A DNA stretch of 64,000 nucleotides from assembly GCA_964388275.1 (NCBI GenBank), contig CAYLZD010000002.1:124001-188000 (forward strand). The letters are read 5' to 3'. Positions 52,253 to 60,640 of this stretch are shown piece after piece (the first letter of the stretch is position 1; every line of letters starts with the position of its first letter). Source of the DNA: JARYLZ01 sp964388275 (GTDB lineage Bacteria; Bacteroidota; Ignavibacteria; SZUA-365). The position numbers and the translations under genes are program-made. Under the pieces are notes generated by a model. The model worked only from the letters and a program-made list of their open reading frames with translations, had not been told where the DNA came from and searched no databases.

Positions 52253-52986
52253 CGCCTGTGCTCGCTGTAGAATGAGTATGCGTAAATCAGATTCGCCGTG
52301 ACGCCGAGCATCGAGTGTATGCTCCAGATCAGGTCGAGTTCGCTGTAATCCCCGCTCAGAATGACGTTCGCCAGAGCAAAAATTATCAGGTTTCCCGAGA
52401 AATAGATCATCACGGCTGAAACCACCCAGAAACGGGGATTGCGGAAAATGCCCATGATGTCTTCGGATGTCAATCTTATCAGGGTCAGCACCGACACTGC
52501 TACCAGCACCACGCTCTCGAAAGTCGCGGCGTAGCTGTCGAATCGGGGGTCCCGTTCCGGATTGATCACCTTTACGAGCACCCACACCACCACGAAAGCC
52601 GGCACGCTGAAAGCTATGAAATATCTCCACTTCGGGCGGTTCTGCCACAGCGCGAAGATCAGCATCAGCAGTCCGAATTCAAAAAGCGTGTATATGTTGA
52701 ACGGCCAGTAGTTGTTCCATTTATGCGCTGAAAGCACAACGGAAATCGCTTCAACGACCACCGCCATGGCGATGAGCGTGAGCAACAACTTGAATTCGAG
52801 TGAGAGTGACTTACCGAACCAGAGACCGACGAATAGAGGAATGATTCCGGTGAAAGCGGTATAGCGGAGTATCAGGGGAACTTCCGACGAGGAAGAAGGA
52901 AAAAAGTACTCAGCCCCGGGAAGCAGGAGTATGCTGACGAAAGCCAGTACGCGGAACAGGATTTGAGAATTGCGCTCGTGTGCCAA
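52234..52986 (-). CDS. Seven-helix membrane protein, probable sensor partner of the kinase
   Basis: A TTG at 52986 is the only upstream start before an in-frame TGA. The 250-residue product has about seven hydrophobic segments (LFRVLAFVSILLLPGAEYFF, FKLLLTLIAMAVVVEAISVV, YFIAFSVPAFVVVWVLV and others), connected by short loops with a WNNYWPFNIY motif. No catalytic motif. Its 3' end overlaps the hybrid kinase gene by 19 bp, and one-to-one pairing with a kinase argues for a sensory role. Ligand unknown. Confidence 0.75.
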   Translation of the reverse strand: MAHERNSQILFRVLAFVSILLLPGAEYFFPSSSSEVPLILRYTAFTGIIPLFVGLWFGKSLSLEFKLLLTLIAMAVVVEAISVVLSAHKWNNYWPFNIYTLFEFGLLMLIFALWQNRPKWRYFIAFSVPAFVVVWVLVKVINPERDPRFDSYAATFESVVLVAVSVLTLIRLTSEDIMGIFRNPRFWVVSAVMIYFSGNLIIFALANVILSGDYSELDLIWSIHSMLGVTANLIYAYSFYSEHRRWTLSH

Positions 52987-52999
52987 AGTTCAACGCTTC

Positions 53000-53013
53000 C
53001 CTCCCGCGGGAGG
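53000..53013 (-). promoter_or_regulatory. 14-bp palindrome that contains the 7TM gene's Shine-Dalgarno
   Basis: CCTCCCGCGGGAGG is a perfect palindrome 14 bases before the TTG start of the 7TM gene. On the minus strand its right half is GGGAGG, the likely ribosome binding site. A second palindrome CTTTTAAAAG lies just upstream. Pairing of two RNA copies or binding of a protein could hide the site. Confidence 0.35.
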
Positions 53014-53165
53014 TCTTTTAAAAGGGTGGATGTGGACGAAACCCGCTCTGTAGTGGCCTGTCAGGCCGCGTCAATGCCGCAATATTGCACCCACACGCGC
53101 AATATATTCCTTTCCGGCGCAATCACAAGAATCGGGGTCCGTCGCACATCCACCCGCGCGACCGC

Positions 53166-53573
53166 CTAGCTGTTCAGTTCGTTGAAGAAACCGCAATACG
53201 GCGGACACGGGACCGAGCGCTCGAGTATGAATCCCTCGATCAGATCGTTGCCCGTCGCGTCCACACCCACAAGCACGAGCACCGGACGTCCGTCGTTTTC
53301 CTGTCCATAGTAGTAGCGGATCCCGACAACCCCTTCCTGGTCCAGCAACTGCTGCAGCGCTGCCTGGCCGAAGAAGCCGCCCTTTATGGCGTTCTTGCCT
53401 GCGCGCTCGCGGAAGTTGCGAGTCAATGCAGCCGCGTCTCCGAGCATGATGTCGTGATCCTCGTTGCCTGTGAACATCGGACGGCGACGCTCACGGATCT
53501 CCGGCTTCGCCGGCGCGACGGGGATGTCTACGAAAGACTCAAGAGTCTGGGGGTTGATAGTTGTGGTTTCCAT
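53166..53573 (-). CDS. Small conserved protein with CPPYC...NELNS tail, copy A
   Basis: The ATG at 53573 follows AGGAG. The 135-residue product has no signal peptide. It contains an acidic/Arg-rich N-terminal section (PAKPEIRERRRP), then DIMLGDAAALTRNFRERAG, GFFGQAALQQLL, VGIRYYYGQENDGRPVLVLVGVD and a C-terminal CPPYCGFFNELNS with two cysteines. I recall similar unannotated small proteins in many Bacteroidota but no function. It is a near-identical tandem copy of the upstream gene (71-bp gap) and lies upstream of the 7TM/hybrid kinase pair on the same strand. Confidence 0.75.
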   Translation of the reverse strand: METTTINPQTLESFVDIPVAPAKPEIRERRRPMFTGNEDHDIMLGDAAALTRNFRERAGKNAIKGGFFGQAALQQLLDQEGVVGIRYYYGQENDGRPVLVLVGVDATGNDLIEGFILERSVPCPPYCGFFNELNS

Positions 53574-53644
53574 GACGATCTCCTGTAAAAAGCTTGGCGT
53601 TGAAAATTCTGTAATCGAAGGTCGGGGTTTGCGATGAGTGCCGA

Positions 53645-54049
53645 TCAACTGTTGAGTTCGTTGAAGAAGCCGCAATATGGCGGACACGGGACCGAACGCT
53701 CGAGTATGAAGCCCTCGATCAGGTCGTTGCCCGTCGCGTCCACACCCACAAGCACGAGCACCGGACGGCCGTCGTTTTCCTGGCCGTAGTAGTAACGGAT
53801 TCCGACTACTCCCTCCTGGTCCAATAGCTGCTGCAATGCGGCCTGTCCGAAAAATCCTCCCTTGATGGCATTTTTGCCTGCGCGCTCGCGGAAATTGCGA
53901 GTCAATGACGCGGCATCTCCGAGCATGATGTCGTGATCCTCGTTGCCTGTGAACATCGGACGGCGACGCTCGCGGATTTCCGGTTTGGCCGGCGCAACGG
54001 GCACGTCGACGAAAGACTCGAGGGTCTGAAGGTTGATTGTGGTTTCCAT
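53645..54049 (-). CDS. Small conserved protein with CPPYC...NELNS tail, copy B
   Basis: The ATG at 54049 follows AGGAG. The 134 residues differ from copy A by one missing Thr near the N terminus and about four substitutions in the first half; the C-terminal two thirds are identical. By eye about 40-45 nucleotides differ over 405, nearly all at silent positions, so both copies are under strong purifying selection. It is the promoter-proximal member, with 470 bp of intergenic DNA upstream. Function unknown. Confidence 0.75.
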   Translation of the reverse strand: METTINLQTLESFVDVPVAPAKPEIRERRRPMFTGNEDHDIMLGDAASLTRNFRERAGKNAIKGGFFGQAALQQLLDQEGVVGIRYYYGQENDGRPVLVLVGVDATGNDLIEGFILERSVPCPPYCGFFNELNS

Positions 54050-54518
54050 AACGACTCCTGTTGAATAGAAAGAATGAATTGAGGATTGATTGTCGGTTTC
54101 CAGTTTTCGGATCGCGCGGCAGGCAGCACGGAAGCCCTGCGATTTAAGACTTATTTGTCTTGAATAGAGGCACGAGATCGAGCGGCTGATGCCGATTACA
54201 CGGTCCGACGGTTAATACGTTGTCAATTGAAGATGTAGAGCACTGAGCTTCGAGCAGGCCGGCAGGCGATTCATGCGTGAGAGCCGATACGCTTTGCGCG
54301 AAATGCGCCTGGTTCGAAGAGGCACCTCAGCACCTCATAGTGCGAATGTACATCAAATGCAAGTGGAAGGCAATAATTATTTTACGTTTTTGCAAAAATT
54401 TTTTATCTGCCCTGAAATCTGCTTATTACCATGGTATTATTGCTGATAGAGGCATTTTGACGTAGCTTTCGAACATGATGCACGTGAGAGATGATAAAAC
54501 TGCAGCAATCGACGGCAC
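54050..54518. promoter_or_regulatory. Divergent intergenic region, 469 bp
   Basis: The region separates the small-protein pair (minus) from the glycan exporter (plus). Its right half (about 54360-54480) is strikingly AT-rich for this genome, with long A/T runs and a palindrome TACCATGGTA at 54427-54436; TTGACG at 54457-54462 is a possible -35 for the exporter, but no good -10 follows at standard spacing. AAGAC/GTCTT form a small hairpin at 54146-54161. Frames here (for example a GTG at 54277) look spurious. Confidence 0.45.
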
Positions 54519-55346
54519 ATGGAAAAGGTTTCTGTCGTAGACGTGTTGCCGGGACCGATCCCGGTTCTCGAGGCACTGCGGGATACATGGAGCAGACGCG
54601 AGCTCGTAATTCTGCTGGCCGTCAGGGATATAAAGGTGCGATTCAAACAGACTCTGCTGGGTGTCGCTTGGGCGATCATCAGGCCCGTGGTCGCGACTTT
54701 TGTCTTTACATTTATCTTCGAGCGGATCGCCGGACTGTCATCACAGGGAGTGCCGTATCCCCTGCTGGCGCTCAGCGGCGTTCTGGCCTGGAATTTCATG
54801 TCCGAGGGCATCAACAGCGGCAGCCACGGGATGCTCAGGCATACAGGACTCATTACCAAGGTCTATTTCCCGAGAGTCATCTTTCCTCTCGCAGGGATGT
54901 TGGGAGGACTTGCGGATCTGACGGTTGCCCTGCTCTGCTATGTGGCAATTGCCGCCGCATACGGTTACGCGCCCGGCGCTTCCGTTTTGCTGCTGCCGGC
55001 GGCCGCGGCATACGGCCTGGTAACGGCTTTCGGAGTGAGTCTCTGGTTCAGCTCTCTCGGTGTACACTACCGGGACGTGTGGCATGCGCTGCCTTTCGTC
55101 TTGCAGATACTATTCTGGATCACGCCTGTCGGGTATGGCGCGCAGATCATACCTGACGAGGTCATGCCGCTTTATTGGTGCAATCCCTTCGTGTCCGTCA
55201 TCGAACTTTTCCGCTTCACCCTGCTCGACACCCCCTTCCCGCCCGCGCATCTCATGTTGATCTCGGGATGCGCAGGCCTTCTGCTGCTTGTAACCGGACT
55301 CCGCTTCTTCCAGTGGGCCGAGACCGCTTTCGCTGATGTGATATGA
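54519..55346 (+). CDS. ABC-2 polysaccharide export permease (Wzm-like)
   Basis: A 275-residue permease with six membrane helices. The N-terminal LAVRDIKVRFKQTLLGVAWAIIRPVV is the classical Wzm/TagG motif. It forms the channel that moves undecaprenol-linked glycans (O-antigen or teichoic-acid-like) to the periplasm. It overlaps the ATPase gene by 4 bp (ATGA). Confidence 0.92.
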   Translation: MEKVSVVDVLPGPIPVLEALRDTWSRRELVILLAVRDIKVRFKQTLLGVAWAIIRPVVATFVFTFIFERIAGLSSQGVPYPLLALSGVLAWNFMSEGINSGSHGMLRHTGLITKVYFPRVIFPLAGMLGGLADLTVALLCYVAIAAAYGYAPGASVLLLPAAAAYGLVTAFGVSLWFSSLGVHYRDVWHALPFVLQILFWITPVGYGAQIIPDEVMPLYWCNPFVSVIELFRFTLLDTPFPPAHLMLISGCAGLLLLVTGLRFFQWAETAFADVI

Positions 55347-56614
55347 GCACGCCTGTTATCACTGTCCGCAATCTCGGCAAGCAATATCTTCTCGGGGAAG
55401 ACGCATACCCGCTCGGCGGACGCACACTGCGGGATACCGCGGGACGGTTTCTCCAAGGCTTTGCCGGTGGAAATAAAGAGAAAGTGCGCGCGCAAGGCGC
55501 CATCTGGGCGTTGAAAAATGTGACCCTTGAGATACATGATGGCGAAATACTCGGCATAATCGGGAGGAACGGCGCCGGGAAAAGCACTCTTCTGAAAATT
55601 TTATCGCGGATCACGAGGCCCACTCAGGGCGCAGTCCGCGTTGTAGGACGTGTCGCGTCTCTACTCGAGGTGGGCACCGGATTTCACAGGGAACTCACTG
55701 GACGTGAAAATATTTTCCTGAACGGCGCGGTTCTGGGAATGAAGCGCTCCGAAATCAAAGCCTGCTTCGACGAAATCGTGGACTTCGCAGGCATCGAACG
55801 CTTCTTGGACACGCCCGTCAAGAGATACTCGAGCGGCATGTACCTGCGGCTCGCCTTTTCCGTCGCCGCCCACTTGCAGCCTGACATACTCCTTGTGGAC
55901 GAGGTGTTAGCCGTCGGCGATGCGGAATTCCAGAACAAATGCCTGAAGAAAATGCATGACGTCGTCCTGGGCGGACGAACGGTGCTTTTCGTAAGCCATA
56001 ACCTGGCCGCCATAAGCCGTCTGTGTCCTTCGTCGATACTTCTGGAAGAGGGCGGTGTGCGCACGGCCGGCCCGACGGACGACGTCATACGCGCATACCT
56101 AGGCGCAATCGATACGGCTAGCGCAGTAGTCAATCTCGAACAAAACAAACAGGAAAAGGGGAACGACGGGACTCGGCCCGTCCGTCTCCGCCGCATCGAA
56201 CTGGCAAACCCCTACGTCGGAAAATTCGCCGTCAGGTGGCGCGAGCCCTTCAAGTTGAGAATCGAAATCGAGGTCGCTTCAGAAATGAGGCAGGCCGTAT
56301 TCGAAGTCAGAATCGACGGGTTGAACGGCGGCTCGATACTCTCGACGTACAGCTCCGATCCGGACGATCGTTCATACGACCTCGATTCAGGCCGATATGC
56401 CCTCAACCTCAGCATCGAAAATCACCTGCAAGCGGGACGCTATTTCCTCACCGTCGGAGGACATAATTCTATCTCCCGCGAGAGATTCCTCTTCGCTCCG
56501 CATGCGGCGGCCTGCGATGTGCTCGATATCCCGTATGAAGCGAAGCGCTATATCGGCAGAGACGTGTGTCTCATAAACGGAGACGCGCTCTGGTCGACTC
56601 CGGAGAAGCTGTGA
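55343..56614 (+). CDS. ABC glycan exporter ATPase with C-terminal carbohydrate-binding domain (Wzt-like)
   Basis: The 423-residue protein has Walker A GRNGAGKST, the signature YSSGMYLRLAF, Walker B DILLVDEVLAVGD and H-loop FVSHN. Residues ~250-423 are the extra Wzt_C-type beta-sandwich, which in E. coli O8/O9a recognises the finished glycan's end. This indicates substrate-specific export. The next gene's GTG overlaps its stop. Confidence 0.92.
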   Translation: MSTPVITVRNLGKQYLLGEDAYPLGGRTLRDTAGRFLQGFAGGNKEKVRAQGAIWALKNVTLEIHDGEILGIIGRNGAGKSTLLKILSRITRPTQGAVRVVGRVASLLEVGTGFHRELTGRENIFLNGAVLGMKRSEIKACFDEIVDFAGIERFLDTPVKRYSSGMYLRLAFSVAAHLQPDILLVDEVLAVGDAEFQNKCLKKMHDVVLGGRTVLFVSHNLAAISRLCPSSILLEEGGVRTAGPTDDVIRAYLGAIDTASAVVNLEQNKQEKGNDGTRPVRLRRIELANPYVGKFAVRWREPFKLRIEIEVASEMRQAVFEVRIDGLNGGSILSTYSSDPDDRSYDLDSGRYALNLSIENHLQAGRYFLTVGGHNSISRERFLFAPHAAACDVLDIPYEAKRYIGRDVCLINGDALWSTPEKL

Positions 56615-57648
56615 TCGGCCCAGGCGGCATCGAGCACCCGATGGTGAGCGTGCTGATGCCCACACGGGACGCGGAGAATTATGTGGGTGACGCGATCCGC
56701 AGCATATTGCGCCAATCTTTCACGGATTTCGAATTCATAATAATCGACGACGGTTCGGCGGACCGCACACCGGAAGTGGTTGCCGGATTCGCGGATTCCA
56801 GGATCAGTTTCAGGCGCCATGAGTCGTCGAAGGGCATTTCCGCAAGGCGGAACGAGCTGATCTCCCGGGTATCCGGAAAGTACTTCGCATGGATCGACAA
56901 CGACGACGAGTCTCACCCGCGAAGGCTCGAATTGCAGGTGTCGCTGATGGAGAAGAACCCGTCGGTCGGAGTGTGCGGCACCTGGATGGAAACTTTCGGG
57001 GCGGACGCAGGATACATCCACAAGCACGAATCTTCGCATGATGAACTCCGCTGTCAGGTTCTTTTCGAACCGCCTGTTGCCAGTCCTTCGTGCATGTTCC
57101 GCACAGAATTATTGAAGAGATATCCTGAACCTTATGATCCTTCGTTCGTGTTTGCGGCGGACTACGATCTGATTGCGCGCCTCATCCGGGCGACGGAATT
57201 CGCGAACATTCCCCTCGTGCTACATAGATACAGGCGGCATCCCGGGCAGACTAGCGAGATGCGTCGCGCCGAAATAGGAAAGGAAAGACGGGAAGTGCAA
57301 CGCGCATGTCTCGATGAACTCGGTATCGATTACGCTCAAAACGACCTGGCTCTGCATGACGCAATCTCGACATGGAAATTCCCCCCCGATGCCGGTTTCG
57401 CGGAAGCGGCGCATGATTGGTTCCTGCGCCTGCTCCAGGCCAACGAGTCGCGCGGACCGCTGAATCCAACCGCGTTCCGGCGCGTTCTGGCGCGGCGCTT
57501 CTTCGCGATGTCGAGCTTCTTCGCGCCCTCCGGAAACGGCTCGCTCTCGCGATTGAGAGCCCTGCCTTTGCATCGCGAAGCCGATGTCGGGACGAGGGCG
57601 AGATTCGTGCAGGCGCTTCGCGGAATTCTGCGCGCAGGCATCCGTTGA
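56611..57648 (+). CDS. Family 2 glycosyltransferase
   Basis: A GTG at 56611 in GTGA overlap with the ATPase gene, preceded by GGAG, gives 345 residues; an ATG at 56641 is the next option. The GT-A fold shows VSVLMPTRDAENYVGDAIRSI, IIIDDGSADRT and a DxD-like DNDDE that binds the metal and nucleotide sugar. It is cytoplasmic, adding a sugar to the lipid-linked glycan. Acceptor and donor unknown. Confidence 0.9.
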   Translation: MIGPGGIEHPMVSVLMPTRDAENYVGDAIRSILRQSFTDFEFIIIDDGSADRTPEVVAGFADSRISFRRHESSKGISARRNELISRVSGKYFAWIDNDDESHPRRLELQVSLMEKNPSVGVCGTWMETFGADAGYIHKHESSHDELRCQVLFEPPVASPSCMFRTELLKRYPEPYDPSFVFAADYDLIARLIRATEFANIPLVLHRYRRHPGQTSEMRRAEIGKERREVQRACLDELGIDYAQNDLALHDAISTWKFPPDAGFAEAAHDWFLRLLQANESRGPLNPTAFRRVLARRFFAMSSFFAPSGNGSLSRLRALPLHREADVGTRARFVQALRGILRAGIR

Positions 57649-57654
57649 ATTACT

Positions 57655-58848
57655 ATGAGATCGCGAGACAATCCGGCAAACTCCGGAAAAAGAAACTCGA
57701 AGCGCCTGAAAATCGCCGTGTTCGGACGTTATAATGAAGGAGAAATACTCAGCGGACCCGAGAAGGTGGCGAGGCGTGTTTACTCGGAGCTCTCGGCCTG
57801 CGACGAAACCGACATGGTGTTCGTGGAGTATTTCTTCGACGGGAAACGATTCGGAATAAAGCGCAAACTCTTAGGATACGAGAGGCTCGACAGCGGCGGA
57901 GGCGGCGCGGTTCTGCGCCTCGGTCTGCTGCGGATCCCGTTTTTCCTGATGCGGTTCCGCCCCTCGGTAGCGGCGATCGTCACATTCGAACGCTTCGCCG
58001 CGATCGCCCTTCTCTGCTGCGTGCCGGCCGGAATACCTGTCGCATACATCGCCCACGGTATTGTCCGCTTCGAAAACGAGAACTTTCGCAAGGGAATTCC
58101 CGCCGGTTTGCGCCGCAGGGATTCGCTGGTCGAACGCCTGCTGTTCAAATATTCGTCCGTCGTCTTCCTCCTCTCCGAACAAAGCCTGCAACTCGCGCGC
58201 TCGTTTTACCGGGTACCGGACCATCGCTGCCGCTTCGCCGACAACGGCGTGGACGCGGTATTCGGCGGGATTTCACGAGCGCTGCCCGGAAAGGAACGGC
58301 TGTTCACCGCCGTCTTCACCGGAGATCCTTCCAGACCCGAGAAGGGATGGTCTTTTCTCCTGGAAGCTTTATCGCATTTAGAGGCGCCGTTGCGTCTTTT
58401 CGTTACGACACTCGGAATGCCGGATGCGACGCTGTCGACGCGCATCGAACTCGTTCAACACCCGCCTATGACTCCCTCCGATCTCGCCGCCGCCTATGCC
58501 GAAGCTGACCTTGTGATCTGCTCCGGCTCGTACGAACCGTTCTCGATTGCGACGGCGGAAGCGATGGCCGCGGGCCTCCCCGCCGTGGTCACCAGCACGA
58601 GCGGCATCGCGCGTCATATACGCGAAGGATATAATGGCTTCACCGTGGATTACGGCGACTCCCGGAAATTGGCATCGATTATCGATACATTCCGCTCCGA
58701 TACCGAACTGCTCCGGCGCATGTCGGCGAACGCGCGCCTCATCGGAACCGAGCTTTCGTGGTCCGCGGTCGCCGGACGCTACCTCAAGGAGTTCAAAGAG
58801 CTTTCAGAGCGAAAACGAAATGCAGGAAGAAGGGGTCTTAAAAAATGA
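57655..58848 (+). CDS. Family 4-like glycosyltransferase
   Basis: A 397-residue GT-B protein; the C-terminal domain has FTGDPSRPEKGW and the nucleotide-sugar site GSYEPFSIATAEAMAAGLP with the conserved E-x7-E pattern. The N-terminal domain begins KIAVFGRYNEGEILSGPEKVARR. The start is 6 bp after the GT2 gene; its first 16 residues are basic. The stop overlaps the next ATG (ATGA). Confidence 0.88.
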   Translation: MRSRDNPANSGKRNSKRLKIAVFGRYNEGEILSGPEKVARRVYSELSACDETDMVFVEYFFDGKRFGIKRKLLGYERLDSGGGGAVLRLGLLRIPFFLMRFRPSVAAIVTFERFAAIALLCCVPAGIPVAYIAHGIVRFENENFRKGIPAGLRRRDSLVERLLFKYSSVVFLLSEQSLQLARSFYRVPDHRCRFADNGVDAVFGGISRALPGKERLFTAVFTGDPSRPEKGWSFLLEALSHLEAPLRLFVTTLGMPDATLSTRIELVQHPPMTPSDLAAAYAEADLVICSGSYEPFSIATAEAMAAGLPAVVTSTSGIARHIREGYNGFTVDYGDSRKLASIIDTFRSDTELLRRMSANARLIGTELSWSAVAGRYLKEFKELSERKRNAGRRGLKK

Positions 58849-59489
58849 GACTGCATCAACGTCTTGCCGCCGCCGCGATCCGGCGACTGGGACGCGTTCT
58901 CCGGCGCTCCTATCCGCCCGTCAGAGCGCTAAACGCCGAACATGTCAGGCGCTGCCGCGTGGCGGCGGACAGAAGGGAATTGCTCCGTCTGCTGCCGAAA
59001 GGCGCGGCCTGCGCGGAATTGGGCATAGAACGCGGCGATTTTTCCGCTGCCATACTTGAAAGCACCGCGCCTTCACGATTGCATCTGGTGGATCTGGCGC
59101 CTGAATATATACGCGGCGCGGAAATCCGTTTCGCCGCCGAGATAGCTCTCGGCAGGGTCTCGACTCAAACGGCCGACGCGGCTGACGCGCTCCATTCCTT
59201 CCCGGCCGGCTTTTTCGACTGGGTCTACATAGACGCGGATCACACGTACGAGCGGGTGCGCCTCCATCTTGCGGCCGCGCGGCACGCGGTGAAAAAGGAC
59301 GGCTGTATCGTGCTGAACGATTACACATCGTTCGATCATTTGGGCATGCTGAAATACGGCGTTGTGGAGGCGGTAAATGAGATGTGTCTGGATATGGGAT
59401 ACGAAATCATCGCGCTAGCGCTGGAGCCGAATATGTTCTGCGATGTCGTGCTGGCCCGCACAGGCATATTCCCGGAGGGATTGCTGTGA
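58845..59489 (+). CDS. Class I methyltransferase (Methyltransf_24-like)
   Basis: The 214-residue product has motif I CAELGIERGDFS, a HLVDLAP acidic loop and WVYIDADHTYERVRLHL, the signature of the Methyltransf_24 group common in glycan clusters. It may methylate a sugar of the exported polymer; capping by methylation is known to end chain growth in O8/O9a-type systems, which would fit the Wzt_C domain nearby. The assignment of that role is inference. Confidence 0.8.
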   Translation: MRLHQRLAAAAIRRLGRVLRRSYPPVRALNAEHVRRCRVAADRRELLRLLPKGAACAELGIERGDFSAAILESTAPSRLHLVDLAPEYIRGAEIRFAAEIALGRVSTQTADAADALHSFPAGFFDWVYIDADHTYERVRLHLAAARHAVKKDGCIVLNDYTSFDHLGMLKYGVVEAVNEMCLDMGYEIIALALEPNMFCDVVLARTGIFPEGLL

Positions 59490-60625
59490 AAATCCTCCAT
59501 CTTGCGGATCGCATGGATCGGACGGACGGCAGTTCGCGCCAGGTGTATCTCCTCGCTAAAGAACAGATGTCACGCGGTTTCGATGTTCTGGTGGCGACAG
59601 CCGGCGGCGATGCGCTGGATATGCTGACGAGGAATCTGATTCCGCACGAGGTCATACACTGGATCGGGCACGCCGGGCGTTCGGCGCGCGGCTTTCTCAA
59701 CGGCATCATCGCCCTAAAGCGGCTCTTGAACGCCGTGAATCCCGACATCGTGCACGCGCATCACTTCTATGCGGCCAACCAGGCGTGGTTTGCGGCCAGG
59801 AAGTTCCGCGGCCGCCTCTTGCAGACGGTACATGCCTGCATTCCACCGGCCGGACTGCTTCCTCATCATGTCGGCCGCATGCTGATCGCGGTGAGCGAGG
59901 CCGTCAAGGATCATATGACGACCTGCGATCCCCGCCTTGCGGGCCGGATCTCTGTGGCGCGATGCGGAGCGGCGTTTCCGGGCCGCGCGGAAGAGGTCCT
60001 CGGCAAGCCGCTGTACGCAGGCCTGTTGAAGGCGCGCGAAAGTTCGTCCGTCGTTTCTTTTATTGGCCGCATTACCGAGGCGAAGGGCTGGCGCGTGATG
60101 CTGGAGGCATTGGCTGAAGTGATCCGTACCAGGGATAAGGAGCGGGCGGCGGAACCGAAGGAAGGAAAAATCACACTGCTGATAGCAGGCGGCGGGCCCG
60201 AGGCCGGGGAGCTCCGACTGCTCGCGGCCGGGCTGGCCGTTGAGACGCTTTTTTTCGGGATAGTGGAGGACACTCAGCCGTTGCTCGAAAAAACGGATGT
60301 CCTCGTCGTCCCTTCCCTGCGAATGGAGGGACTGCCGATGCTTCTCATCGAAGCCGGACTGGCCGGGACGGCCGTGATCGCTTCGGCGACCGACGGCATC
60401 CCGGAGATTATCGAGGACGGCGTCACAGGCCTGCTCGTTCCACCGGGAGACGCGGCGGCTCTGGCCGGCGCTCTGCGATCGCTGCTCTGCAATCCGCGCC
60501 TGCGCGGGCGTCTCGCAGCCGCGCTGCAGGAAAGGGCGGAACGCGATTTCAGTGTCTCGAGAATGACCGACGAAGTGCTGCATGTTTACCGGCGGCTCGC
60601 GGGTGGCCGCGAACCGGCGTACTGA
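59486..60625 (+). CDS. Family 4 glycosyltransferase
   Basis: The GTG at 59486 overlaps the methyltransferase stop (GTGA) and is preceded by GGAGGG, giving 379 residues. GT-B motifs include LADRMDRTDGSSRQVYLLAK at the N terminus, FIGRITEAKGW and the donor site SLRMEGLPMLLIEAGLAGT. The last gene of the plus-strand glycan cluster. Confidence 0.9.
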   Translation: MKILHLADRMDRTDGSSRQVYLLAKEQMSRGFDVLVATAGGDALDMLTRNLIPHEVIHWIGHAGRSARGFLNGIIALKRLLNAVNPDIVHAHHFYAANQAWFAARKFRGRLLQTVHACIPPAGLLPHHVGRMLIAVSEAVKDHMTTCDPRLAGRISVARCGAAFPGRAEEVLGKPLYAGLLKARESSSVVSFIGRITEAKGWRVMLEALAEVIRTRDKERAAEPKEGKITLLIAGGGPEAGELRLLAAGLAVETLFFGIVEDTQPLLEKTDVLVVPSLRMEGLPMLLIEAGLAGTAVIASATDGIPEIIEDGVTGLLVPPGDAAALAGALRSLLCNPRLRGRLAAALQERAERDFSVSRMTDEVLHVYRRLAGGREPAY

Positions 60626-60640
60626 CGAGGTGGCGGCCGA

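Noticed and set aside
54240..54345. tRNA-like GGTTCGA segment
   Set aside because: No acceptor stem, D-arm or anticodon arm could be folded around it.
54277..54465. 62-codon frame in the divergent intergenic region
   Set aside because: GTG start without ribosome binding site, AT-rich composition and no motif.
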